This document shows positions 1 to 5,603 of a stretch of DNA of 6,283 nucleotides, piece by piece. Location: NCBI GenBank assembly GCA_026786335.1, contig JAJAYG010000105.1:1-6283 (forward strand), written 5' to 3'. The number at the start of each line of letters is the position of its first letter. Within the stretch, counting starts at the first letter, position 1. The stretch comes from Chitinophagales bacterium. GTDB lineage: Bacteria; Bacteroidota; Bacteroidia; Chitinophagales; UBA10324. The position numbers and the translations under genes are program-made. The notes beneath the pieces were generated by a model. It was not told the DNA's origin. It saw nothing but the letters and a program-made list of their open reading frames with translations, and ran no database searches.

Positions 1-155
1 CCATTGTACAACACCCTGCTACTATGAGCCATGTGGGAGTTAAAAAAGAAATTCGTGAGCAGTATGGAATTACCGATGGTTTAATCCGCATGTCGGTGGG
101 GATTGAAGATGTTGGGGATTTGATTAATGATATTTCAATTGCACTTGAAGCATAG
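1..155 (+). CDS. C-terminal end of a PLP-dependent Cys/Met metabolism (trans-sulfuration) enzyme, 5'-truncated by the window
   Basis: The reading frame enters at position 3 and ends at TAG 153-155, giving the last 50 residues. They show HPATMSH, then GITDGLIRMSVGIED and a closing helix DLINDISIALEA. This is the C-terminal signature of the cystathionine gamma-synthase / cystathionine lyase / O-acetylhomoserine sulfhydrylase / methionine gamma-lyase family. The Arg in LIRMSVG is, in the family, the residue that holds the substrate carboxylate. These cytosolic enzymes use pyridoxal phosphate to make or break C-S bonds in methionine and cysteine metabolism. The tail alone does not tell which family member it is, so no symbol is given. 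It converges on the methyltransferase gene with a 147-bp spacer and shares no transcript with it. The PLP lysine and most of the fold lie outside the window. Family assignment is firm; exact reaction is unknown. Confidence 0.85.
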   Translation, partial: IVQHPATMSHVGVKKEIREQYGITDGLIRMSVGIEDVGDLINDISIALEA

Positions 156-302
156 GTAAATTAAAACAGACACAAGGCATTATACGAGTGAATCTGCATT
201 TTAGCTTTATGTTAATCCTCGCTTTTTCAGAAGGGTTCACTCTGCTTTATTCTTCTATTGCAAATGCGGACTTATCACAATTATTTTTTTAGAACTAACT
301 AT
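156..302. other. Convergent intergenic region, no gene seen
   Basis: This is the spacer between two convergent genes, AT-rich and with stops in all frames. The only dyad noted is GAGTGAA (186-192) with TTCACTC (236-242), arms 7 bp and 43 bp apart, too far apart for a normal terminator hairpin. A run of seven or more T lies near 284-291 without a GC-rich stem before it. No intrinsic terminator is called. On the minus strand the longest frame opened by an ATG is only about 12 codons, so no small peptide gene follows the methyltransferase. Confidence 0.5.
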
Positions 303-1034
303 TTAATCACCCAATGGCGGAACATACAGTGTGGTGCCTGGAAAAATTTTCTTTCGGAGTTTGTCAATTCCCGAAACCGTTGTCTTGAGTATAACAGGTT
401 GGTCATCATTGTCGGCTGAATAGGTTACTACAGCTTTGTGATGAGGTGGAAAATACTTTTTAAGACATTTTTCAAGCGGTGTAAAATGTCCCTTGCTGAA
501 AGAAAAATCTCCTTCGGTATGAATGGTATGAAAATTTCCAATCTGGAAAATCAATGTTTCAAGCAATGGGTTTATTTTAAGATTATTGTCAACAAAATCT
601 TCTGCTTCAATTACCTGCAATCCGTTTCCATATTCAATTCCCAGATCAATGCAGAGCGTATCAAGACAAGATACAGCTGCAAATACATCAACAGAATAAC
701 CTTTTCGTTTTGCAAGCTTGCGTAGATCGTGGTTCACATTATCGAAAACCAAAGGATGGCCATACGTTACCAAAGCTACACCGGGACCGTTTTTTAATTC
801 AGTCATGATGAGATTAATTATCTGGTGGTAAACATCATCATATACACCACCCGACCAGTAAAGTGAGTCGAGGTCAACAGTATTTTTATTGATGCGTTTT
901 AGCATTTTATGTTTACCCGAAATGTGATAAACAATACGGCATCGCTTTAATGCTTCTTCGGTTTGTCGGGTGATTTGATTATTGTCAATACCTATTCCAA
1001 GCAGGTAGAGGTCTTTAAGTTTTTTATTTTTCAT
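303..1034 (-). CDS. SAM-dependent methyltransferase of the tetrapyrrole-methylase fold, borosin N-methyltransferase-like
   Basis: A 243-residue cytosolic protein without signal peptide or membrane segment. The N-terminus LYLLGIGIDNNQITRQTEEAL (about 9-29) is the glycine-rich first strand and helix of tetrapyrrole methylases. ALVTYGHPLVF (87-97) is the SAM-binding YGxP loop, and AVSCLDTLCIDLGIEYG (120-136) followed by QVIEAEDF (140-147) is the next conserved block. The combination YGHPxVF, VSxLDxLxxDLGI and EAxDF matches what I know of OphMA/SonM-type borosin alpha-N-methyltransferases and their uncharacterised bacterial relatives better than CobA, CbiF or RsmI. Tyrosines 65 and 69 lie where those enzymes keep catalytic Arg/Tyr residues, but an Arg there is not obvious. 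There is no C-terminal core-peptide extension, so if it acts on a peptide the substrate is in trans. The ATG at 1032-1034 is preceded by A/T-rich sequence and no Shine-Dalgarno. It stands alone: converging gene on one side, pseudogene on the other. Fold is confident; the borosin-like activity is inference. Confidence 0.88.
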   Translation of the reverse strand: MKNKKLKDLYLLGIGIDNNQITRQTEEALKRCRIVYHISGKHKMLKRINKNTVDLDSLYWSGGVYDDVYHQIINLIMTELKNGPGVALVTYGHPLVFDNVNHDLRKLAKRKGYSVDVFAAVSCLDTLCIDLGIEYGNGLQVIEAEDFVDNNLKINPLLETLIFQIGNFHTIHTEGDFSFSKGHFTPLEKCLKKYFPPHHKAVVTYSADNDDQPVILKTTVSGIDKLRKKIFPGTTLYVPPLGD

Positions 1035-1061
1035 AAGAATAAAGTATTGGAGAAATGAATT

Positions 1062-1074
1062 AACAACGGTTGTT
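1062..1074. promoter_or_regulatory. 13-bp perfect palindrome upstream of the methyltransferase gene, possible operator
   Basis: AACAAC-G-GTTGTT is a perfect dyad with 6-bp arms around one central base, 27 bp upstream of the methyltransferase ATG. Position and symmetry fit a dimeric repressor site in the 5' region, but a dyad of this length can occur by chance in AT-rich DNA. No regulator for it is visible next door. Confidence 0.25.
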
Positions 1075-1157
1075 TTATATTGAAAAAAATCAGCTCATTT
1101 CGCGTGCACTAAAGTAATAAACTCAGCCGCCCAAACTGCTTTGCGAGACTTTATTAA

Positions 1158-1451
1158 AGGTTTTGGGTGAAGACTTGGCAGGGAGAAAAAAATTCTACCA
1201 ACATCATTTCCCTTTCCCATAACCCCGTCCAAAATTTTCTCAACATCAACTTAGCAACACCATCAACTGTTGTAACCATACATGTTTATGATTTGCAGGG
1301 AAGAGAAATGAATCTTCCGACTAACGACTTCTTACTTGCGACTTCTTCCTTTCAACTCAATACAGAAAATTAACATGCGGGATTTTACACTTTACAAATC
1401 CTTAATAATAAAAACGGGGTTATCGAATTCGGGAAGTTTGTGAAAGAGTAG
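1158..1451 (+). pseudogene. Orphan remnant of a type A T9SS C-terminal sorting domain, broken by an in-frame stop
   Basis: The frame opens after TAA 1155-1157 and reads IISLSHNPVQNFLNINL, then VVTIHVYDLQGREM, up to TAA 1371-1373. It continues in the same frame as HAGFYTLQILNNKNGVIEFGKFVKE to TAG 1449-1451. Together these form a complete type A (Por) sorting domain: the NPxxxxLNI strand, the YDLQGR strand, the GFYTLQI strand and the basic GKFVKE end. In the family this domain guides secreted proteins through the type IX translocon and is cleaved off at the surface. Two defects are visible. The usual S/YPNP motif reads SHNP, and the conserved Leu before the AGxY motif is a stop (TTA to TAA would be one base). 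No cargo domain precedes it, and the only candidate start is a GTG at 1167. It is the end of a gene whose body has been lost. It lies antisense to its neighbours. Confidence 0.72.
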
Positions 1452-1475
1452 TTGAAATTTATTTGCAACAACTAA

Positions 1476-1991
1476 CTATGCATCTGCAAATTTTGTCATC
1501 ACCCTTTCTACAATCTCATTTGCCGCAGGGCAAATTCCAAGGTTATCATAAATTACATCGAGTTGCTCATCGCTTAATTGTAGTCTAAAAGGCGGATAAG
1601 TTCTGCAACCCGCAGGGCGAATTGCGTAGATAGAGCATTTATTATCACTCGCTAAAAAAGGGCAGGGCAAAATCTTAATCAGGTAATCGTAATCGGGGTG
1701 CGGCGTAAGATATTTTTTAATGAAATCTTTTTTCGGCATTCCAAAATGTTTTGAGATGCGCACCACATCGGGGTTTTCAAAAACAGCGAGTGAAGTTTTG
1801 CAGCAGTTTGAGCAATCGAGACAATCAATTTTTTTAAACACTTCATCATTCGTTTCACGAAATGCTTTGGTAAGTCCGGCTGGTTTTTTCTTTTTTATGC
1901 GATTAAAAAATTTCTTGTTCTTACGCTGTTCTTTTTTTGCTTTTGCTTTGGTTGCTTTAATCAGCTTGGTAAATTCGGGAGTGGTTGACAT
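1476..1991 (-). CDS. YkgJ-type cysteine-cluster (CxxCxxCC) protein
   Basis: A 171-residue soluble protein. A very basic Lys-rich N-terminal stretch (about 9-40) precedes the cluster CLDCSNCC (Cys57, 60, 63, 64). Further cysteines follow at 110 (LPCPFL), 119 (NKCSIY), 129 (RPAGCRTYPPF) and 154 (GICPAA). This CxxCxxCC...CPFL...C.IY..RP..CR.YP order is diagnostic of the YkgJ / UPF0153 family, thought to bind zinc or an iron-sulfur cluster. The biochemical role is not known. A longer frame reaches 2042 but would start at TTG, with a poor fit to the family. The ATG at 1989-1991, preceded by an A-rich stretch typical of starts in this phylum, gives MSTTPEF and is preferred. It follows ribE in the same direction with an 83-bp gap holding a heptad repeat, so co-transcription is possible but unproven. 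Its 3' end converges on the T9SS remnant. Confidence 0.88.
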   Translation of the reverse strand: MSTTPEFTKLIKATKAKAKKEQRKNKKFFNRIKKKKPAGLTKAFRETNDEVFKKIDCLDCSNCCKTSLAVFENPDVVRISKHFGMPKKDFIKKYLTPHPDYDYLIKILPCPFLASDNKCSIYAIRPAGCRTYPPFRLQLSDEQLDVIYDNLGICPAANEIVERVMTKFADA

Positions 1992-2036
1992 AAATTTTTT
2001 GAAGTGGACGAAGATAGAAGGATTGAATCGAAAAAA

Positions 2037-2064
2037 ATTCAAAACTCAAAATTCAAAACTCAAA
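2037..2064. repeat. Tandem heptad repeat, four 7-bp units (two exact 14-bp copies)
   Basis: The spacer between ribE and the cysteine-cluster gene contains ATTCAAA-ACTCAAA twice in exact tandem (2037-2050 and 2051-2064), followed by a degenerate fifth unit ATTTGAA (2065-2071). The unit is A[T/C]TCAAA. It ends 46 bp upstream of the cysteine-cluster start. On the minus (coding) strand it reads TTTGAGT-TTTGAAT. Its function is unknown; it could arise by slippage. Confidence 0.8.
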
Positions 2065-2074
2065 ATTTGAAATT

Positions 2075-2668
2075 TTATTTACGCCTTGTTTCCATCCACC
2101 GTGCGGCATACTTACCAATGATGTCGAATTCAATATTCACTTGATCATTTTCTTTTAATGAATGAAGAGTGGTGTGCTCATAAGTGTATGGAATAATAGC
2201 TACAGAGAATTTTTTCTTCGAAGGTTTAATCACAGTCAAGCTAACGCCGTTGATGCAGACAGATCCTTTGTCGACAAGCATGGCAGCATATTTTTGGTTG
2301 TAACGAAAAGTAAAAATCCAACTGCCGTTTTTGTTTTCAATTTTTTTACAAACAGCAACATCATCAACATGCCCTTGCACAATGTGACCATCTAATCGCT
2401 GATTGGCTAACAGCGCACGCTCGATATTTATTTCAGTTTTAATATTCCAATTACCAATTATTGAACGCTGCAAAGTTTCTTCAACTGCAATTACTTCATG
2501 CTGATTTCCTTTTACACCAACTATTGTTAAGCACACACCATCGTGAGAAATGCTTTCATCAATCTTTAATTCAGCTGAAATGGAAGACCCAATTGTAAAT
2601 CTCTTGTTGCTTCCCTCCTCTTTGAGGTCAATTACTTTTCCTGCGGTTTCAATTATTCCGGTGAACAT
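2075..2668 (-). CDS. ribE: Riboflavin synthase alpha chain
   Basis: This 197-residue cytosolic enzyme joins two molecules of 6,7-dimethyl-8-ribityllumazine, giving riboflavin and the pyrimidine precursor that lumazine synthase reuses; it is the last step of riboflavin synthesis. The N-terminus MFTGIIE is the family hallmark. Two homologous lumazine-binding barrels follow: the first with SISHDGVCLTIV (39-50), the second with GSVCINGVSLTV (135-146). The joining segment RLDGHIVQGHVDDV (91-104) is typical, and the C-terminal helix IIGKYAARWME (183-193) builds the trimer. Length is normal for the family (about 195-220). The first barrel has HDGVCLT where many members have VNGVCLT, a mild change. 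The ATG at 2666-2668 is the only sensible start, because it begins the hallmark. No other rib gene and no FMN riboswitch is visible, so it stands apart from a riboflavin operon. It lies 28 bp downstream of the surface-protein gene. Confidence 0.98.
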   Translation of the reverse strand: MFTGIIETAGKVIDLKEEGSNKRFTIGSSISAELKIDESISHDGVCLTIVGVKGNQHEVIAVEETLQRSIIGNWNIKTEINIERALLANQRLDGHIVQGHVDDVAVCKKIENKNGSWIFTFRYNQKYAAMLVDKGSVCINGVSLTVIKPSKKKFSVAIIPYTYEHTTLHSLKENDQVNIEFDIIGKYAARWMETRRK

Positions 2669-2689
2669 GGTGAATGGTGAAATGTGAAA
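2669..2689. repeat. Degenerate heptad repeat, three 7-bp units, directly upstream of ribE
   Basis: On the plus strand GGTGAAT-GGTGAAA-TGTGAAA (2669-2675, 2676-2682, 2683-2689) runs right up to the ribE start codon. On the ribE strand it reads TTTCACA-TTTCACC-ATTCACC and ends at the ATG. It almost fills the 28-bp gap to the surface-protein gene. Unit length equals that of the repeat on the other side of ribE, but the sequence differs. There is no Shine-Dalgarno here, so the repeat occupies the ribosome-loading region. Confidence 0.55.
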
Positions 2690-2696
2690 ATATTTA

Positions 2697-5372
2697 TTAT
2701 CGGAAGAGATGAATATATCCGCTCAAAGTAGGCATTGCTATTTGTTGACCGGAGTAAACATCACACACATAATAGTAAGTTGATTCGGGAGAATCTTTTC
2801 CACTCTGCTGATTTTTTCCATCCCAACCAATCATTGGATCGGTTGATTCAAAAACAAGATCGCCCCATTGGCTGAATATTTTTATATCAATGCGATCTAC
2901 AAATTGTATTGGTAAAAACGGATGGTACGTATCATTGTGGCCGTCGCCATTTGGTGTAAATACATTGGGCAGCATATAGATTGGGCAATTCTCAACACAT
3001 ACAATATTAGATGGGCCGCTAACATTCAAATTAGAATCTTGTACAGTGAGGTAATAGCAGCCGGCGATATTATTATTCAATTGATGCAGGTAAGTATTCG
3101 AAGTAAGATTGGTAACTGAATCGATCAACTGATAAGGAGTACCGCCAATTGAAGTATAGTAGATGTAATACTTAATTACATCGGCAGCGCATGATACATC
3201 GGCATAAGACCAAATCAATTCATTCACAAATCCTTCTTGTGAAAAGTCGGTTGTGTTACAAAGGTTTTTTACTTCAAGCAAAGGAGTACATGGTGCAACT
3301 GAATCAATAGGGACATCACATTTCTCTTGTGAGAAATTGATGATAGGGTCAACAAAACCCGGCGCAGAATAACTTCCTACACTTTTAATTACATAACACT
3401 GCTGAACAAGGTTTACTAAACCGGCATCAAAATAACTATTCACGAATGAAAGACCGATGGAATCAAACACGCCGATAGCGTTTTTTCTGTAGATCACATA
3501 ATAATCATTTGTCCATGGCACCACAACTTTCCACGTTAGTGAAATATTTTTATCGCTGCCTTTTGTAGTTATAAAAATACTGGAGGCAGCATCTGTTTCT
3601 CCCACATAAATACCGTTAGAAAAGAAGGTAAGTTTGTAGGAGTAAGCATTGTCCTGCGTGTTCAATCCCTCATCATTAATAAAAGTATCAACCAAAGCCG
3701 TAAACGAAATTGCTTCAATAGAATCAATGCGCACCATGGCGCCTCCTGGAAATCCTGTTGAACGCCAGATTACATACTTATAAGGGCCCGGATGTTGAAG
3801 CGTATCCAAATCAATTGCACTTGGCTTCGACCAGGCCACAAACATTTTTCCGGTGTTTGCATTTGTTTCTGTTACACTCACATTCGTAATCACCGGAACT
3901 GTTTTCGCTAACTGCGCACAAGACTCATTTGATGGCAAACTATTTACATTGTTATAATAGATGGGAATGTTTTGTGAAAGTGCTTTATCAGCAAATTCAG
4001 CAAGCACGCGATAACAGTATTGTTTTCCCAGGTCAACATTTTGATCGAGGTATTGATATTCTAAAATGCGTTCAGCAATTTTTGTATATCCTTTTCCGTC
4101 AAGTCCGGTTTCACATGTGTCAATTGCAAATGGATTGCTTTCTTCTTTTCTCCAAACAGAGAACCCAATAAAATTTTCTGTGGTGTAGCAGGTATAAGGA
4201 TCCTTCCATGAAACCTGAATATTATTTCCCGCAGAAACAGCTAACACATTTTCGGGTGCCGGAGCAACCACCGTGATCAACCAGTTTTTTATATCTACTA
4301 ATGGAGTTACATAACTGTCTTCAGCTTTAAAAATTACTTGATAAAATTGCAGCCGCACGTGATCGCAACTTGTGTTCCATGTAAAAGTTCCAGTCACATT
4401 ATTTACTCCCGATGAAGAAGTAAAAGTTGCAGGGCTTGTTGCCACTTCAAAAGGGCCACCATTTGAAGTAAGCTTTACTGTTTGATTTAAATTTGGATCT
4501 GAAGCAGAAACTTTAAGAACCAATGTTGTTCCGGCAACTATACAGGTATCAAATATTGTTGCTATCACAGGCGGAAGATTATCAGTGCTGTCAACAATTA
4601 CTTCCATATCGCGCACCATGGTACCAATACAAGTTCCGCTTCGGTATTCCCGAATTAGAATTGCAAAATTGTAAGTGCCGGTGAACACGGGGGTTGACCA
4701 AATGACTTCGCCTGTTTCACCATTGATGGTAAATGTATTTTCTGGTGGAGTACCTATTACTTTATTTGGATCAACATAATTTGTTACGGGAAATAAAGCG
4801 GCTTTGCGCGGAGTAATAAATTCGAATGAGAGTGAATCACCATCGGGATCATAAGCATTCGGGTTATGAATGTAGGTGATGAAAGTATTTCCAAAATCTA
4901 TGGGCGGGTTTAAAAGAATGGGAGAACTATTGTAACCAAAAAAAGCAGGGTCCAATATTTTTAGTGAGTCCTCAATATAAAATGGCTCATCAACACTGTT
5001 TCCTCCATTTATATTTTTTATTCCAGCAATTCGGTTTGGGTCGGCCATGGAGATTACAAAAGTTCCGAGGCCGGGATAAACATGTGTACCCGTATATTCA
5101 TTTTTCTTTATGTCGTTGCCAATATTTACTCCATTGCCGCCGCCATTTGATCTGGCCAATGTATCACTGGTTCCATCACCCCAAAATACTTCTAAGCTAT
5201 CACGGTCTGCCGCAACAGAACTTGCTTTGGTGTAAGTATAAACAACGACTTTATAAGTGAAACTTGTTCCTTCAACATGTTCAAAAGTTATTTCACCTGC
5301 ACGGTTATGCGTTGCATAAGAAACTTGTGAAATGAAAAGCAACAAGAGCGTTGTGATGATATATTTCGGCAC
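2697..5372 (-). CDS. Large secreted surface protein with FnIII-like modules and a gliding-motility-associated (CHU_C, type B) T9SS sorting domain
   Basis: The 891-residue product is exported and probably displayed on the outer surface. A Sec signal peptide covers about 1-20 (LLLLFIS core, ending VSYA). Next come an N-terminal module THNRAGEITFEHV with WGDGTSD (64-70), PKD-like and recurrent in Bacteroidota surface proteins, and a cadherin-like segment AYDPDGDSLSF (173-183) to about 260. A further Ig-like stretch runs to about 370. Four FnIII-like modules follow at roughly 374-485, 493-600, 605-675 and 696-795, each with a WRK/YRK-like strand. The C-terminus, from NVFTPNGDGHNDTYHP (803-818) through GWDGK (849-853) to the final GYIHLFR, is the TIGR04131-type domain that sends proteins through the type IX system. 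No catalytic motif is seen, so an adhesin or structural role is inferred. The start is GTG at 5370-5372; the frame closes at a TAA eight codons further upstream with no ATG between. It faces the AraC-type regulator gene. Confidence 0.93.
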   Translation of the reverse strand: MPKYIITTLLLLFISQVSYATHNRAGEITFEHVEGTSFTYKVVVYTYTKASSVAADRDSLEVFWGDGTSDTLARSNGGGNGVNIGNDIKKNEYTGTHVYPGLGTFVISMADPNRIAGIKNINGGNSVDEPFYIEDSLKILDPAFFGYNSSPILLNPPIDFGNTFITYIHNPNAYDPDGDSLSFEFITPRKAALFPVTNYVDPNKVIGTPPENTFTINGETGEVIWSTPVFTGTYNFAILIREYRSGTCIGTMVRDMEVIVDSTDNLPPVIATIFDTCIVAGTTLVLKVSASDPNLNQTVKLTSNGGPFEVATSPATFTSSSGVNNVTGTFTWNTSCDHVRLQFYQVIFKAEDSYVTPLVDIKNWLITVVAPAPENVLAVSAGNNIQVSWKDPYTCYTTENFIGFSVWRKEESNPFAIDTCETGLDGKGYTKIAERILEYQYLDQNVDLGKQYCYRVLAEFADKALSQNIPIYYNNVNSLPSNESCAQLAKTVPVITNVSVTETNANTGKMFVAWSKPSAIDLDTLQHPGPYKYVIWRSTGFPGGAMVRIDSIEAISFTALVDTFINDEGLNTQDNAYSYKLTFFSNGIYVGETDAASSIFITTKGSDKNISLTWKVVVPWTNDYYVIYRKNAIGVFDSIGLSFVNSYFDAGLVNLVQQCYVIKSVGSYSAPGFVDPIINFSQEKCDVPIDSVAPCTPLLEVKNLCNTTDFSQEGFVNELIWSYADVSCAADVIKYYIYYTSIGGTPYQLIDSVTNLTSNTYLHQLNNNIAGCYYLTVQDSNLNVSGPSNIVCVENCPIYMLPNVFTPNGDGHNDTYHPFLPIQFVDRIDIKIFSQWGDLVFESTDPMIGWDGKNQQSGKDSPESTYYYVCDVYSGQQIAMPTLSGYIHLFR

Positions 5373-5404
5373 AGATGATATTTCTACGAATGCAAATTAA
5401 GACA

Positions 5405-5420
5405 TTTTGCAATTGCGAAA
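5405..5420. promoter_or_regulatory. Near-perfect 16-bp palindrome, candidate operator
   Basis: TTTTGCAATTGCGAAA is symmetric about 5412/5413 with seven of eight pairs matching; the exception is T5408 against G5417. The core GCAATTGC is perfect. It starts 33 bp upstream of the surface-protein GTG, a position where a bound protein could block or assist its promoter. The neighbouring AraC-type regulator usually would prefer direct rather than inverted sites, so the binder is not identified. Confidence 0.3.
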
Positions 5421-5428
5421 ACGAGTGC

Positions 5429-5490
5429 CATAAGAAATGTTTTTGCAGCTCTTTAGCAATCTGCCAATCTTTAACGGCCGCATAAGAAAT
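5429..5490. repeat. 10-bp direct repeat CATAAGAAAT, two copies 52 bp apart
   Basis: CATAAGAAAT occurs exactly at 5429-5438 and 5481-5490, start-to-start distance 52 bp, close to five helical turns. A third shorter match CATAAGAAA lies at 5315-5323 inside the signal-peptide region of the surface-protein gene. Two same-facing sites on one helix face between divergent genes would suit an AraC-type activator, but the motif is AT-rich and chance is not excluded. Confidence 0.3.
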
Positions 5491-5603
5491 AAGCAACAGA
5501 ACAATGGCAGACAATTATTTTGAATTTGAATCCATTTCATTAAAATAATAATTTTTTAAAAGCACTTATATATGAAAACGGAAAACATTTATTTTTACAA
5601 ACA

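Larger units (their letters stand above)
5373..5603. promoter_or_regulatory. Divergent intergenic region with the promoters of the surface-protein and AraC-regulator genes
   Basis: This 231-bp region must contain both divergent promoters. No clear Bacteroidota sigma-A pair (TTTG near -33, TAnnTTTG near -7) is found. On the minus strand TTAATTTG (5393-5400) is one base from the -7 consensus but lies close to the GTG and lacks a good partner. It also holds a 16-bp palindrome (5405-5420) and a 10-bp direct repeat (5429-5438, 5481-5490). Sequence near 5541-5575 is extremely A/T-rich ahead of the regulator start. Confidence 0.5.

Noticed and set aside
438..725. 95-codon plus-strand frame inside the methyltransferase gene
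   Set aside because: It is antisense to a conserved gene, with no family motif; a frame shadow. The same holds for plus-strand frames at 1720-2070, 2162-2395, 2922-3119, 3929-4171 and 4964-5260.
303..1034. Cobalamin or siroheme biosynthesis enzyme (CobA/CbiF type)
   Set aside because: The fold is shared, but the conserved motifs differ from those classes and no tetrapyrrole pathway gene is next to it.
1461..1491. Dyad ATTTGCA / TGCAAAT (1461-1467 and 1485-1491) followed by TTTT, as a convergent terminator
   Set aside because: The stem is only 7 AT-rich pairs around a 17-base loop, the T tract is four bases, and half of it lies inside the cysteine-cluster coding sequence; too weak to call.
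1476..2042. Longer form of the cysteine-cluster protein, 188 residues
   Set aside because: It would use a TTG at 2040-2042 and adds an N-terminus rich in Phe unlike the family; the ATG at 1989-1991 with its A-rich leader is better.
5393..5400. TTAATTTG as a Bacteroidota -7 promoter box for the surface-protein gene
   Set aside because: It differs from TAnnTTTG at one base, has no convincing TTTG box at the right distance and would leave a leader of only about 13 bases.
5305..5514. 69-codon minus-strand frame overlapping the surface-protein start, beginning MSAIVLLLISYAA
   Set aside because: It opens with TTG, overlaps the signal peptide of a well-supported gene in another frame, and its second half shows no coherent protein pattern.
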